A stretch of DNA of 64,000 nt from Streptomyces sp. TRM68367 (lineage in GTDB: Bacteria > Actinomycetota > Actinomycetes > Streptomycetales > Streptomycetaceae): contig NZ_JACTVI010000003.1 of NCBI RefSeq assembly GCF_014495685.1, positions 204,922-268,921 on the forward strand. The letters run 5' to 3'. The notes beneath the pieces are model-generated. The model was not told where the DNA came from. It searched no databases and was given only the letters and a program-made list of their open reading frames with translations. Of this stretch, positions 1-8,939 are shown piece after piece. Position 1 is the stretch's first letter, and each line of letters opens with the position of its first letter. Both the position numbers and the translations under genes were made by a program.

Positions 1-347
1 TCCCCGACGACTTCGACGTCGTGATCGAGACGGCCGGGTCCGCGGACGCGGCGCGCACCTCAGCCGCGCTGCTCAGGCGCGGCGGGCGGCTGGTCCTGAC
101 CGGCATCCCGGCGCCCGGCGCCGACGGGCTCGACCCCACCGATCTCGTCGTACGGCAGCTGGAGGTGCACACCGTCTTCGGTGCGCCGCCGGATGCCTGG
201 GCGCACACGGTACGGGTGTTCGCCGCAGGGCTCCTCGATCCGCTGCCGCTGGTGACGCACGAGCTGCCGCTCGCCGAGTTCCCCGAGGCCATCGAGCTGG
301 TCGGGTCCGGCGACCCGAAGGTGGGCAAGGTGCTGCTCCGCCCCTAA
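1..347 (+). CDS. Zinc-binding alcohol dehydrogenase, C-terminal part (partial)
   Basis: The gene enters from the left edge; the reading frame is open from position 3. About 115 residues remain. They match the C-terminal half of medium-chain dehydrogenases: the end of a Rossmann fold with VVIETAGS and a glycine-rich RRGGRLVLTGIP strand-loop, then the typical C-terminal close GDPKVGKVLLRP. The zinc ligands and the cofactor GxGxxG loop lie outside the window, so substrate cannot be judged directly. Because it precedes a sugar ABC importer and an arabinan-degrading island, a polyol or sugar dehydrogenase (for example L-arabinitol or galactitol type) is likely; that is inference from context. It stops 113 bp before the next gene, with a long inverted repeat between them. 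Confidence 0.75.
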   Translation, partial: PDDFDVVIETAGSADAARTSAALLRRGGRLVLTGIPAPGADGLDPTDLVVRQLEVHTVFGAPPDAWAHTVRVFAAGLLDPLPLVTHELPLAEFPEAIELVGSGDPKVGKVLLRP

Positions 348-350
348 GAC

Positions 351-395
351 GTACGCCGGTACGGGGGCAACCTGACGGCCTCCGCACCGGCGTAC
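351..395 (+). terminator. Inverted repeat downstream of the dehydrogenase
   Basis: GTACGCCGGT (351-360) pairs perfectly with ACCGGCGTAC (386-395) around a 25-nt loop, 3 bp after the stop codon. There is no T tract. It may be a terminator or an mRNA-stabilising 3' hairpin separating the dehydrogenase from the following gene; function is inferred from position only. Confidence 0.4.
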
Positions 396-430
396 TCCCA
401 AGCCCTCCCGCGACCTGAGCGGCGAACCTC

Positions 431-446
431 GTCCGAAATACCGAAC
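431..446. promoter_or_regulatory. Putative IclR-type operator, copy 1
   Basis: GTCCGAAATACCGAAC (reverse complement GTTCGGTATTTCGGAC) lies 14 bp upstream of the GTG at 461. It is one of five related 16-mers in the first 26 kb, the others at 1411, 11381, 22785 and 25580, all in front of sugar-utilisation genes or the IclR gene. Assignment to the IclR protein encoded at 24771-25544 is inference. Confidence 0.5.
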
Positions 447-460
447 AAGAAGGACTTCCT

Positions 461-1429
461 GTGACCGACGATTCCGCCACGGCAGCCCGCAGGCCCGGTG
501 AGCCGGCGCTCACCGCCCTCGGTCTGGGCGCGCCCGCCCTGGACCCCGCCGACGCCTCGCCGCACTCCTTCCCCGGCGGCGGCCGCTGGCGCACCGAGAT
601 CCCCTCGTGCGAGGGTCCCGAGGCGCTGGCGGTGGTCCTGAAGGAGGCCTCCCGGCTGGACGTGCCGATCCACCGGATCAGCCAGGGCAGCGGCGTGTGG
701 ATGCTCACCGACACCGAGATCACCGAGATGGTCGAGGCGACCGGCGAGCGCGACATCGAGCTGTGCCTGTTCACCGGCCCGCGCGGCACGTGGGACATCG
801 GCGGCTCGACCCGCACCGACTCGGGCGGCGCCGGGCTGCGTGTGCGCGGCCACGACGCGGTCGCCGGGTGCGTCGAAGACGCTGTCAGGGCAACGGAGTT
901 GGGCGTCAAGTGCCTGCTCGTCGCCGACGAGGGCGTGCTGTGGACGCTGCACCGGGCGCGCATGGCTGGCATCATCCCGGCCGACACCACACTGAAGGTC
1001 TCGGCGCTCGTCGGGCCCGTCAACCCGGCCTCGTACGCGGTGTACGAGCGGCTCGGCGCCGACTCCGTCAACGTGCCCAGCGATCTGACGCTGGATCACC
1101 TCACCGAGATCCGCCGGGCGTCCGGCGCCCCCATGGACATGTACATCGAGGCCCCCGACGACCTCGGCGGCTATGTGCGGATGTACGAGGTCGCCGAGCT
1201 CATCAGGCGCGGCGCACCGCTCTACCTGAAGTTCGGCCTCTCGAAATCACCCGGAATCTACCCGTACGGCAACCACATGCGGGAGCTGACCCTGGCCACC
1301 GCCAAGGAACGGGTGCGGCGCGGACGGCTCGCTCTGGATCTTCTGGCGCGCCACGGCGCGGACGGCGACATGGCTCCGCTCGGCACGCGACTTCCGGGCG
1401 ATCTGCAGCGGTTCGAAATTTCGTCATAA
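461..1429 (+). CDS. Peptidase-U32-like (TIM-barrel type) protein of unknown function
   Basis: This is a 322-residue soluble protein with no signal peptide or membrane segment. The GTG start at 461 is supported by AAGAAGGA 7 bp upstream. The pattern of short alternating strands and helices ([81 protein letters not shown]) resembles the barrel of peptidase U32 family proteins and related sugar-phosphate aldolase-like barrels. The cysteine cluster of true U32 enzymes is not evident. A putative operator sits just upstream and a second one overlaps its last codons (1411-1426), so it appears to belong to the arabinose regulon together with the ABC importer that follows. A role as an aldolase, epimerase or isomerase of the imported sugar would fit the context, but I cannot assign a reaction. 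Confidence 0.6.
   Translation: MTDDSATAARRPGEPALTALGLGAPALDPADASPHSFPGGGRWRTEIPSCEGPEALAVVLKEASRLDVPIHRISQGSGVWMLTDTEITEMVEATGERDIELCLFTGPRGTWDIGGSTRTDSGGAGLRVRGHDAVAGCVEDAVRATELGVKCLLVADEGVLWTLHRARMAGIIPADTTLKVSALVGPVNPASYAVYERLGADSVNVPSDLTLDHLTEIRRASGAPMDMYIEAPDDLGGYVRMYEVAELIRRGAPLYLKFGLSKSPGIYPYGNHMRELTLATAKERVRRGRLALDLLARHGADGDMAPLGTRLPGDLQRFEISS
1411..1426. promoter_or_regulatory. Putative IclR-type operator, copy 2
   Basis: GTTCGAAATTTCGTCA overlaps the last codons of the 461-1429 gene and lies about 155 bp upstream of the sugar-binding lipoprotein gene. A further dyad, GTTCCGGAAAC, follows at 1431-1441. The 12-bp core GTTCGAAATTTC is identical to copy 5 in front of the IclR gene. Confidence 0.55.
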
Positions 1430-1581
1430 CGTTCCGGAAACTCACCTTCACAGAAGAAGACACAGCCGCGCACAATCCCACACATCTCTTCTCGGTCTCC
1501 TCTCGGTCTTCCCCGGCAGGATCCATCGGAGCGAGTTCGCACCACAGACCGAGCCCTGCACACACATCAAGGATGATGACC

Positions 1582-2694
1582 ATGCGTAACCGCAGAGCCG
1601 CTCTCGCCGCCATCGCCGGAGCCGCCTCCCTCGCCCTCACCCTGTCCGCCTGCGGCCAGAGCAGCGAGGGCGGCAGCGAGGAGAACTCGGGTGACGCCAA
1701 GGGCGGCACCATCGGCATCGCGATGCCGACCAAGTCCTCCGAGCGCTGGATCCTCGACGGCGCCCATGTGAAGAAGGACCTGGAGTCCAAGGGCTACAAG
1801 ACCACGCTGGTCTACGGCGAGGACGACCCGGACCAGCAGGTCTCGCAGATCGAGAACCTGATCACCCAGGGCGTCAAGGCACTGATCGTCGCGGCCATCG
1901 ACAACAAGTCGCTGAACAACGTGCTGCAGCAGGCCAAGGACGCCAACATCCCGGTGATCTCCTACGACCGCCTGATCCTCGGCACCGAGAACGTCGACTA
2001 CTACGCGTCGTTCGACAACGAGAGGGTCGGCGAGCTCCAGGGCAGCTACATCGTCGAGAAGCTCGGCCTGAAGGACGGCAGCAAGAAGGGGCCGTTCAAC
2101 ATCGAGCTGTTCGCCGGCTCCAACGACGACAACAACACCCGCTACTTCTTCTCGGGCGCGATGAAGGTCCTGCAGCCCTACATCGACAAGAAGCAGCTCG
2201 TCGTCCGCTCGAAGCAGACCTCCCTCAACCAGGTCACCACCCTGCGCTGGGACGGCGGCACGGCCCAGAAGCGCATGGACGACATCCTGACCGGGTCCTA
2301 CCGCAGCGAGCGGGTCGACGCGGTCCTCTCCCCCTACGACGGCATCTCCATCGGCATCCTGTCCTCGCTGAAGTCGGACGGCTACGGGACCAAGAGCAAG
2401 CCGCTGCCGATCGTCACCGGCCAGGACGCCGAGGTCGCCTCCCTGAAGTCGATCGAGTCGGGCCAGCAGACGCAGACCGTGTTCAAGGACACCCGCGAAC
2501 TGGCCAAGGTGGCCTCGAACATGGTCGACGCGGTGCTGAACGACAAGAAGCCGGAAGTCAACGACACCAAGACCTACGACAACGGCGCGAAGGTCGTGCC
2601 CGCGTACCTGCTGACGCCGGTGAGCGTGGACAAGTCCAACTACCAGAAGGTCGTCATCGACTCGGGCTACCACAAGGCCAGCGACCTCAAGTAA
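1582..2694 (+). CDS. Sugar ABC transporter substrate-binding lipoprotein (ChvE/XylF family)
   Basis: A 370-residue exported lipoprotein that should capture a monosaccharide outside the membrane and hand it to the permease at 4274. The N terminus [19 protein letters not shown] ends in a lipobox LSAC followed by a Ser/Glu/Gly-rich linker. The body shows hallmarks of periplasmic-binding-protein family 4: [58 protein letters not shown] and a hinge near [13 protein letters not shown]. Three in-frame ATGs occur (1573, 1576, 1582); 1582 is chosen because AAGGA lies 8 bp upstream. It heads a three-gene importer operon with the ATPase and permease. The best known relatives (ChvE/MmsE) bind L-arabinose, D-galactose and D-xylose, which suits the surrounding arabinan genes; the exact ligand is inferred. 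Confidence 0.92.
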   Translation: MRNRRAALAAIAGAASLALTLSACGQSSEGGSEENSGDAKGGTIGIAMPTKSSERWILDGAHVKKDLESKGYKTTLVYGEDDPDQQVSQIENLITQGVKALIVAAIDNKSLNNVLQQAKDANIPVISYDRLILGTENVDYYASFDNERVGELQGSYIVEKLGLKDGSKKGPFNIELFAGSNDDNNTRYFFSGAMKVLQPYIDKKQLVVRSKQTSLNQVTTLRWDGGTAQKRMDDILTGSYRSERVDAVLSPYDGISIGILSSLKSDGYGTKSKPLPIVTGQDAEVASLKSIESGQQTQTVFKDTRELAKVASNMVDAVLNDKKPEVNDTKTYDNGAKVVPAYLLTPVSVDKSNYQKVVIDSGYHKASDLK

Positions 2695-2726
2695 CCGCCG
2701 CACTCTAGGGATTGGAAGGCACGACC

Positions 2727-4277
2727 ATGGCGGGACCCGTCCTGGAAATGCGCTCGATCGTCAAGACCTTTCCCGGCGTCAAGGCGCTGTCGGACGTCAC
2801 GCTGACCGTCCAGCAGGGCGAGGTCCACGCCATCTGCGGGGAGAACGGTGCCGGCAAGTCGACCCTGATGAAGGTCCTCTCCGGCGTCCACCCGCACGGG
2901 ACCTACGAGGGCGAGATCCTCTTCGAGGGAGGGGTCTGCGAGTTCAAGGACATCCGGGCGAGCGAGCAGCACGGCATCGTCATCATCCACCAGGAGCTGG
3001 CGCTGGTGCCGTATCTCTCCATCGCGGAGAACATCTTCCTCGGCAACGAGCACGCCAGCCGGGGGATCATCAGCTGGACCGAGACGCTCAAGCACGCCAC
3101 CGAACTGCTGCGGCGGGTCGGTCTCAGCGATCACCCCGACACCCGCGTCGCCGACATCGGCGTGGGCAAGCAGCAGCTCGTGGAGATCGCGAAGGCGCTG
3201 TCGAAGAAGGTGAAGCTGCTCATCCTGGATGAGCCGACCGCCGCCCTGAACGACGAGGACAGCGGCAAACTCCTCGACCTGATCCTGGAGTTGAAGAAGC
3301 AGGGCATCACCTCGATCATCATCTCCCACAAGCTCAACGAGATCCGCAAGGTCGCCGACTCGGTGACCATCCTGCGCGACGGGCAGACCATCGAGACGCT
3401 CAACGTGAAGGCCGCGGAGACCACCGAGGACCGGATCATCAGCGGCATGGTCGGCCGCGACCTGGAGCACCGTTTCCCGGAGCGCAGCCCGCACGAGCCG
3501 GAGGAGGGGACCGCGCCCGCCCTGGAGATCCAGGGCTGGACCGTGCACCACCCGATCGACCAGCAGCGCAAGGTGGTCGACGACGTCTCGCTCCAGGTGC
3601 GCCGCGGCGAGATCGTCGGCATCGCGGGCCTCATGGGCGCCGGGCGCACCGAACTCGCGATGAGTGTCTTCGGACGGACGTACGGCCGGTACGCGGGCGG
3701 CACGGTCCTCAAGGACGGCAAGGAGATCCGTACGAAGTCCGTCCCTGAGGCGGTCAGGCACGGGATCGCGTACGTCACCGAGGACCGCAAGCACTACGGC
3801 CTCAACCTGATCGACACCATCGGCCGGAACATCTCGCTCAGCGCCCTGGGCAAGGTCGCCAAGCGCGGGGTGGTCGACGAGCACGAGGAGCGGCAGGTCG
3901 CCGAGGGCTTCCGCAAGTCCATGAACATCAAGGCGCCGACCGTCTTCGAGCCGGTGGGCAAGCTGTCCGGCGGCAACCAGCAGAAGGTCGTCCTCAGCAA
4001 GTGGATCTTCGCGGGTCCGGACGTGCTGATCCTGGACGAGCCGACGCGCGGCATCGACGTCGGCGCCAAGTACGAGATCTACACGGTCATCGACCAGCTG
4101 GCCGCCCAGGGCAAGGCGGTCGTCTTCATCTCCTCCGAGCTGCCCGAGCTGCTCGGCATGTGCGACCGCATCTACACGATGGCCGCGGGGCGGCTGACCG
4201 GTGAGTTCTCACGAGCGGAGGCCTCACAGGAATCGCTGATGCGTCAGATGACGAAGGACAAAGAGGTAACCCGATGA
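2727..4277 (+). CDS. Sugar ABC transporter ATPase with two ABC domains (GguA/XylG/MmsA type)
   Basis: This 516-residue cytoplasmic ATPase powers the importer. Two tandem nucleotide-binding domains are visible. The first has Walker [13 protein letters not shown], a divergent signature [15 protein letters not shown] and Walker [12 protein letters not shown]. The second has a degenerate Walker A ([10 protein letters not shown]), a good signature [15 protein letters not shown] and Walker [13 protein letters not shown]. Asymmetric paired domains of this kind are characteristic of monosaccharide importers. ATG at 2727 is preferred over an upstream TTG (2712) because GGAAGG lies 7 bp before it. The stop codon overlaps the permease start by 4 bp (ATGA), implying translational coupling. 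Confidence 0.93.
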   Translation: MAGPVLEMRSIVKTFPGVKALSDVTLTVQQGEVHAICGENGAGKSTLMKVLSGVHPHGTYEGEILFEGGVCEFKDIRASEQHGIVIIHQELALVPYLSIAENIFLGNEHASRGIISWTETLKHATELLRRVGLSDHPDTRVADIGVGKQQLVEIAKALSKKVKLLILDEPTAALNDEDSGKLLDLILELKKQGITSIIISHKLNEIRKVADSVTILRDGQTIETLNVKAAETTEDRIISGMVGRDLEHRFPERSPHEPEEGTAPALEIQGWTVHHPIDQQRKVVDDVSLQVRRGEIVGIAGLMGAGRTELAMSVFGRTYGRYAGGTVLKDGKEIRTKSVPEAVRHGIAYVTEDRKHYGLNLIDTIGRNISLSALGKVAKRGVVDEHEERQVAEGFRKSMNIKAPTVFEPVGKLSGGNQQKVVLSKWIFAGPDVLILDEPTRGIDVGAKYEIYTVIDQLAAQGKAVVFISSELPELLGMCDRIYTMAAGRLTGEFSRAEASQESLMRQMTKDKEVTR

Positions 4278-5518
4278 GCACGGATCTGACCGCCAAGACG
4301 CCGGCCCCCGCGCCGCCCGGCAAGGGAGGGGCGGGCGCGGGCGACGGTCTGCTGCAACTGCTGTTGGACGGTATGCGCCGCAACATGCGGCAGTACGGCA
4401 TGCTGTTCGCGCTCGGCCTGATCGTGGCGCTGTTCGCGGTGTGGACCGACGGCGACCTGCTGCTGCCGCGCAACGTCTCCAACCTGGTGCTGCAGAACAG
4501 CTACATCCTCATCCTCGCGATGGGCATGATGCTGGTGATCATCGCGGGCCATATCGACCTGTCGGTCGGCTCGTTGACGGCGTTCATCGGATCGATGGCA
4601 GCCGTGTTCATGGTCAAGAACGACCTGCCATGGCCGGTCGCGGTGATCCTGTGCCTGGTCGTGGGCGCGATCGCGGGCGCGATCCAGGGGTTCTTCATCG
4701 CGTACGGCGGCATACCGTCGTTCATCGTGACCCTGGCAGGCATGCTGATCTGGCGCGGGCTCACCGAGATCTTCCTGGAGGGACAGACCCTCGGCCCGTT
4801 CCCGAAGGGCCTGCAGAAGATGGCCAACGGCTTCATGCCCGAGGTCGGCCCGAACACGAACTACCACAACCTCACCCTGTTGCTCGGCCTCGCGCTGATC
4901 GCGTTCGTGGTCTTCCAGGAGGTCCGCGACCGCCGTCGCCAGCAGGAGTTTTCCCTGGACGTCCTGCCGTTCAAGATGTTCCTGCTGAAGCTGGTCGCGC
5001 TCGCCGCCGCCGTGCTCGTCATCACGCTGCTGCTGGCCAGCTACAAGGGCGCCCCGATCGTCCTGCTGATCCTCGGCGTGCTGCTCGTCGGCTTCGGCTA
5101 CGTCATGCGCAATGTGGTCATCGGCCGCCACATCTACGCGATCGGCGGCAACCTGCCCGCGGCCAAGCTGTCGGGTGTGAAGGACAAGAAGGTCACCTTC
5201 CTGGTCTTCCTCAACATGGGCATGCTCGCCGCGCTGGCCGGTCTGGTCTTCGCCGCCCGCTTCAACGCGGCCTCCCCCAAGGCCGGCCTCAACTTCGAGC
5301 TGGAGGCGATCGCGGCCTCGTTCATCGGCGGCGCGTCGATGAGCGGCGGCGTCGGCACCGTACTCGGCGCGATCATCGGCGGCCTGGTCCTGGGCGTGCT
5401 CAACAACGGTATGAACCTCGTCGGCATCGGCACCGACTGGCAGCAGGTCATCAAGGGGCTGGTGCTCCTGGCGGCGGTCGGATTCGACGTATGGAACAAG
5501 CGCAAGGTCGGTTCGTAA
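4274..5518 (+). CDS. Sugar ABC transporter permease (GguB/XylH type)
   Basis: A 414-residue polytopic membrane protein of the BPD_transp_2 class. Hydrophobic segments include [36 protein letters not shown], the conserved GHIDLSVGS motif typical of ribose/xylose permeases, and the [19 protein letters not shown] motif near the C terminus, which contacts the ATPase. A cytosolic charged insert (around [14 protein letters not shown]) splits the two membrane halves, as in XylH-like permeases of about 400 residues. It is translationally coupled to the ATPase and followed at once by a strong hairpin, so it ends the importer operon. Confidence 0.92.
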   Translation: MSTDLTAKTPAPAPPGKGGAGAGDGLLQLLLDGMRRNMRQYGMLFALGLIVALFAVWTDGDLLLPRNVSNLVLQNSYILILAMGMMLVIIAGHIDLSVGSLTAFIGSMAAVFMVKNDLPWPVAVILCLVVGAIAGAIQGFFIAYGGIPSFIVTLAGMLIWRGLTEIFLEGQTLGPFPKGLQKMANGFMPEVGPNTNYHNLTLLLGLALIAFVVFQEVRDRRRQQEFSLDVLPFKMFLLKLVALAAAVLVITLLLASYKGAPIVLLILGVLLVGFGYVMRNVVIGRHIYAIGGNLPAAKLSGVKDKKVTFLVFLNMGMLAALAGLVFAARFNAASPKAGLNFELEAIAASFIGGASMSGGVGTVLGAIIGGLVLGVLNNGMNLVGIGTDWQQVIKGLVLLAAVGFDVWNKRKVGS

Positions 5519-5526
5519 GTCAGTCT

Positions 5527-5550
5527 GGGCCCCGCCGGAAGGCGGGGCCC
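5527..5550 (+). terminator. Rho-independent-like terminator of the sugar importer operon
   Basis: GGGCCCCGCC, GGAA loop, GGCGGGGCCC: a perfect 10-bp stem with a stable tetraloop, 8 bp after the permease stop and followed by CTTCCTT. Streptomyces terminators commonly lack a long T run. Confidence 0.85.
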
Positions 5551-5571
5551 CTTCCTTAAGTGGAGCCGCAC

Positions 5572-6720
5572 ATGGATCTGAACAGACGCACGGTCATCGC
5601 GGGAGCCGCAGCGGCGGGCATCGCCGCCACCACACTCGGCGGCACGGCACACGCCACGGGAGGCAGGAAGCCGGTGAAGGAGCTCTTCGGCAAGCTGGCC
5701 GACGGCACGAAGGTCTACCGCTGGTCGCTGGAGAACGGCGGCACGCGCATGAAGGTGCTCACCTACGGCGGCATAGTCCAGTCCCTGGAGACCCCCGACC
5801 GCCGCGGCCGCTACACCAACATCTCCGCGGGCTTCGACAACATCGAGGACTACGTCGCCAAGAGCCCGTACTTCGGCGCCCTGATCGGCCGTTACGGCAA
5901 CCGCATCGCCAAGGGCAAGTTCACCCTGGACGGCAAGTCGTACCAGCTGTCCGTCAACGACGGCGACAACAGCCTGCACGGCGGAGCCCAGGGCTTCGAC
6001 AAGCGGGTGTGGGACGTCGAGCCGTTCACCAAGGGCCCGGACGTCGGCCTGCATCTGTACTACACGAGCGTCGACGGGGAGATGGGCTACCCGGGCACGC
6101 TCAAGGTGAAGGTGACGTACACGCTCACCGCGCGGGGCGACTGGCGGATCGACTACGAGGCCACCACCGACAAGGCCACGGTCGTCAACCTCACCAGCCA
6201 CGTCTACTGGAACCTCGCCGGCGAGGGCAACGGCACGATCGAGGACCACGAGCTCCAGATCGCCGCCTCCCGCTACACGCCCACCGACTCGGGGCTGATC
6301 CCCACGGGCGAGCTCGCGAAGGTCGCCGGCACCCCCTTCGACTTCACCCGGGCCAAGGCCATCGGCCGTGACATCCGCGCCGGCCACCCGCAGCAGGTCA
6401 TGGCCAAGGGCTACGACCACAACTGGGTCCTGGACAAGGGCATCACGTCCCGTCCCGAGCACATCGCGACGCTGCGCGACCGGGACTCCGGCCGCACCCT
6501 GAAGATCGCGACGAACGAGCCCGGTCTGCAGTTCTACTCGGGCAACTTCCTCGACGGCACCCTGCCCGGCACCTCCGGCCGGACCTACCGTCAGGGCGAC
6601 GCCCTGTGCCTGGAGACGCAGCACTTCCCGGACTCGCCGAACCACGCGTCGTTCCCGTCGACCGTGCTGCGGCCAGGGGAGACGTACCGGACGACGACGA
6701 TCCACACGTTCGGCTGCTGA
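5572..6720 (+). CDS. galM: Secreted aldose 1-epimerase (mutarotase)
   Basis: A 382-residue galactose-mutarotase-family protein that interconverts alpha and beta anomers of free aldoses. The N terminus MDLNRRTVIAGAAAAGIAA carries a twin-arginine pattern and hydrophobic core ending near AHATGG, so it is probably Tat-exported and acts outside the cell on sugars released by the secreted glycosidases. Family motifs are clear: GRYGNRIAKGKF, DNSLHGGAQGFDKRVW, NLTSHVYWNLAGEG with the substrate-binding histidine, YDHNWVLD and a C-terminal catalytic-glutamate region CLETQHFPDSPNH. ATG 5572 is preferred over GTG 5560, since GTGGAG lies 6 bp before it. It sits after the importer terminator and is therefore probably transcribed separately. 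Confidence 0.92.
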   Translation: MDLNRRTVIAGAAAAGIAATTLGGTAHATGGRKPVKELFGKLADGTKVYRWSLENGGTRMKVLTYGGIVQSLETPDRRGRYTNISAGFDNIEDYVAKSPYFGALIGRYGNRIAKGKFTLDGKSYQLSVNDGDNSLHGGAQGFDKRVWDVEPFTKGPDVGLHLYYTSVDGEMGYPGTLKVKVTYTLTARGDWRIDYEATTDKATVVNLTSHVYWNLAGEGNGTIEDHELQIAASRYTPTDSGLIPTGELAKVAGTPFDFTRAKAIGRDIRAGHPQQVMAKGYDHNWVLDKGITSRPEHIATLRDRDSGRTLKIATNEPGLQFYSGNFLDGTLPGTSGRTYRQGDALCLETQHFPDSPNHASFPSTVLRPGETYRTTTIHTFGC

Positions 6721-6745
6721 CGTTCAGGTTCGGCTGCTGACGTTC
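6708..6745 (+). repeat. 18-bp tandem duplication at the end of galM
   Basis: An 18-bp unit beginning GTTCGGCTGCTGACG occurs at 6708-6725 and again at 6728-6745, so the last codons and stop of the epimerase gene are copied just downstream. It is a simple slippage duplication with no coding consequence. Confidence 0.8.
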
Positions 6746-6796
6746 TCGATCCGTCACATGGTTTGAACGGCGTCACACCGGTCTCCGTATGTATGG

Positions 6797-6824
6797 GCGG
6801 CCCGCGCTCCCCCGCGCGGGCCGC
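6797..6824 (+). terminator. Strong hairpin before the PLP-fold gene
   Basis: GCGGCCCGCG and CGCGGGCCGC form a perfect 10-bp stem with an 8-nt loop, 77 bp after galM and 18 bp before the next TTG start. It could terminate galM or act as a leader hairpin of the following gene; the short distance to the Shine-Dalgarno (GGAGG at 6833) makes a translational effect possible. Confidence 0.6.
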
Positions 6825-6842
6825 TTCAAAACGGAGGTTCTC

Positions 6843-8651
6843 TTGGCTGACAACGTCACCTCGCTGTTCCGCAGCACTGCGGCGCACAGCCCGTCGATGG
6901 CGGCGCTGACACGGGAGAGCGACGGGGCCGGCCCGGTGGACTTCTGCATCCCCTGCAACCCTTACTTCCCCACCCCCGCCATGTTCGAGGACATGGCGGC
7001 CAGGCTGCGCGACATCATCACGCACTACCCGAGCAGCGCCGACACCATCACGTCCGAGCTGTGCAGCCTGCTCCAACTGCCGCCGCAGTGCGTGGCGATG
7101 GGCAACGGGTCGACCGAGTTGATCACCTGGATCGACCACCTCCTCGTCCGCGAGTCCCTCGCCATCCCCGTCCCCACCTTCGGCCGCTGGACCGACCAGC
7201 CGATGGAGACCGGCAAGCGGGTCGACATGTTCCCGCTCCAGGAGTCCAGCGGATTCGCCCTCGACCTCGCGCAGTACGCCGAGTTCATCCGGGCCAGGGG
7301 CACGCGGGTGGCGGTGATCTGCAACCCCAACAACCCCGACGGCGGCTTCCTGCACAAGCACTCCATCGTGCAGTTCATGGACGCGATGGCCGACCTGGAC
7401 CTGGTCGTCATCGACGAGAGCTTCCTGGAGTTCGCGGACGCCGAGGCCGAACCCAGCGTCGTCCAGGAGGCGATGCTGCGCCCCAACGTCATCGTGCTGC
7501 GCAGCCTCGGCACGAACTTCGGCCTGCACGGCATACGCTTCGGCTACCTCGTCGCCAACCCGGCGCTCGCGGGCCGGGTCCGCTCCATGCTCCCGAAGTG
7601 GAACGTCAACTCCTTCGCGGAACACGTGGTGTTCATGCTCAAGGAGCACGGCGCCGAGTACGGGCAGAGCCTGACGCAGGTGCGCAAGGACCGCCTGGAC
7701 ATGGCCAGTCAGCTCTCCGCCCTGCCCGGCCTCACAGTCTATCCCTCGCAGGGCAACTTCCTCTTCGTGCGCCTCCCCGTGGGCGCCGAAGGCACCGTGG
7801 TCCGGGACCGGATGCTCACCGAGCACCGGATCCTGGTCCGCGAGTGCGGCAACAAGATCGGTTCGTCCAACCGCTTCCTGCGTCTCGTGGTGCGCCCCCA
7901 GGTGGATGTACGTCGCCTGGTGTCCGGCCTGGAACAGGTGCTGTACGGGACGTCCAGGAGGGGAGCCGCCGTGCCCGAGCTGGGCAACGGGACCAGCTAC
8001 AGCTCGGGCACGGCGGCGGTGGACCGCCTGGTGAGCGAGACCAACGGGTCCGGCATGCGCGGCCTTGCCGCTCAAGCCGTCGGTGCCGGTGGCCCGGGGC
8101 TCGCCGCCGCCCCGGCCGCCGGCACCGGCATGCCGCTCCCCGCCGCCGCGTCCGCCTCCCCGGCGCCCGCGTACGGCGGGATGCCGGCGCCGGCGGCACC
8201 CCAACCGGCACCACAGCCGACCCCTCAGCCGACCCCGCAACCGGCACCACAGCCAACCCCTCAGCCGACCCCGCAACCGGCCCCCCAACCGGCACCGCAG
8301 CCAATGGCCCCGGCCGCGGCCCCGCCGCTGTCCCCAGCGGCCCAGGTTCCGAGGCCGGCGCCCGCACCCGCACCCGCACCCGCACCGATGCCCGCGCCCG
8401 CCGCGCCGATGCCGTCACCGGTGCAGCAGCCACGCCCCGCACCCCAGCCGGTACCGGCACCGCAGCCCTACCCGGCACCGCAGCCCGTGCCGGCCCCGGC
8501 CGCCGCGGCGGCCACCGGCCCCACCCCGCCCGGCGTCCCCGCCCGTGGCGGCCTGACGGCCGCCCAGGTCAGGGGCACCAACGGCCTCTCCCCGGCCCCG
8601 GCGACGGGCTGGCCGGGAACGCAGAGCTGGCCCAACGCGGCGGGGGCCTGA
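6843..8651 (+). CDS. Class I/II aminotransferase-fold protein lacking the PLP lysine, with Pro/Ala/Gln-rich tail
   Basis: A 602-residue protein. The TTG start at 6843 follows GGAGG by 5 bp. Residues about 25-370 have the fold of histidinol-phosphate-aminotransferase-like enzymes: CNPYFPTPAMFEDM, NGSTELITWIDHLL, the NPNNPDGG motif, VVIDESFLEF and a late substrate arginine in RFLRLVVRP. Where family members have S-K-A-F-G-L-x-G-L-R, this protein reads G-T-N-F-G-L-H-G-I-R: Thr224 (codon ACG, 7512-7514) replaces the lysine that forms the Schiff base, so ordinary transamination is unlikely. From about residue 440 the chain is almost entirely Ala/Pro/Gln (repeats of PQPTPQPAPQP), a disordered or wall-spanning-like tail not normal for the family. 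There is no signal peptide. The partner and role are unknown; it may be a pseudoenzyme or a carrier/regulatory PLP-fold protein. Confidence 0.8.
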   Translation: MADNVTSLFRSTAAHSPSMAALTRESDGAGPVDFCIPCNPYFPTPAMFEDMAARLRDIITHYPSSADTITSELCSLLQLPPQCVAMGNGSTELITWIDHLLVRESLAIPVPTFGRWTDQPMETGKRVDMFPLQESSGFALDLAQYAEFIRARGTRVAVICNPNNPDGGFLHKHSIVQFMDAMADLDLVVIDESFLEFADAEAEPSVVQEAMLRPNVIVLRSLGTNFGLHGIRFGYLVANPALAGRVRSMLPKWNVNSFAEHVVFMLKEHGAEYGQSLTQVRKDRLDMASQLSALPGLTVYPSQGNFLFVRLPVGAEGTVVRDRMLTEHRILVRECGNKIGSSNRFLRLVVRPQVDVRRLVSGLEQVLYGTSRRGAAVPELGNGTSYSSGTAAVDRLVSETNGSGMRGLAAQAVGAGGPGLAAAPAAGTGMPLPAAASASPAPAYGGMPAPAAPQPAPQPTPQPTPQPAPQPTPQPTPQPAPQPAPQPMAPAAAPPLSPAAQVPRPAPAPAPAPAPMPAPAAPMPSPVQQPRPAPQPVPAPQPYPAPQPVPAPAAAAATGPTPPGVPARGGLTAAQVRGTNGLSPAPATGWPGTQSWPNAAGA

Positions 8652-8684
8652 CCGGCCCCGGGGCCTGCTCCACCCCGAACCCGG

Positions 8685-8716
8685 CGGCTGCCCCCGTTCC
8701 TGAGGACCGGCAGCCG
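8685..8716 (+). terminator. Probable terminator after the PLP-fold gene
   Basis: CGGCTGCC (8685-8692) pairs with GGCAGCCG (8709-8716) around a 16-nt loop that itself holds part of a GAGGAC/GTCCTC stem. It lies about 35 bp after the stop. The rest of 8717-8939 shows no convincing gene on either strand. Confidence 0.45.
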
Positions 8717-8939
8717 TCCTCAATCCGCCTCAATCCGCGCGCGGGCGACTGAGCTCCAGGAACGGATGATCTCGGAGGCGGACGCCCGCACGCCCCGCAA
8801 CCCCTTCCGGGTCCATGACTTCCCGGCCGCGCCCACATCGGCCCACTCGACCCCGCACCGGTGGCGGACGCGCCGGCGCCGGCCCCGCAGGGAGCGTCGC
8901 CGGCGGGTCCGCCACCGGATCGCCAGGCAGCCCGGAGTG

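Noticed and set aside
2667..3884. A 405-codon minus-strand frame under the sugar ABC ATPase gene
   Set aside because: Antisense shadow; the ATPase gene has two complete ABC domains on the opposite strand.
8190..8330. Short regularly spaced repeats that at first look like a small CRISPR array
   Set aside because: They are codons for a PQPTPQPAPQP repeat in the C-terminal tail of the PLP-fold protein; units are too short, have no spacers and remain in frame.
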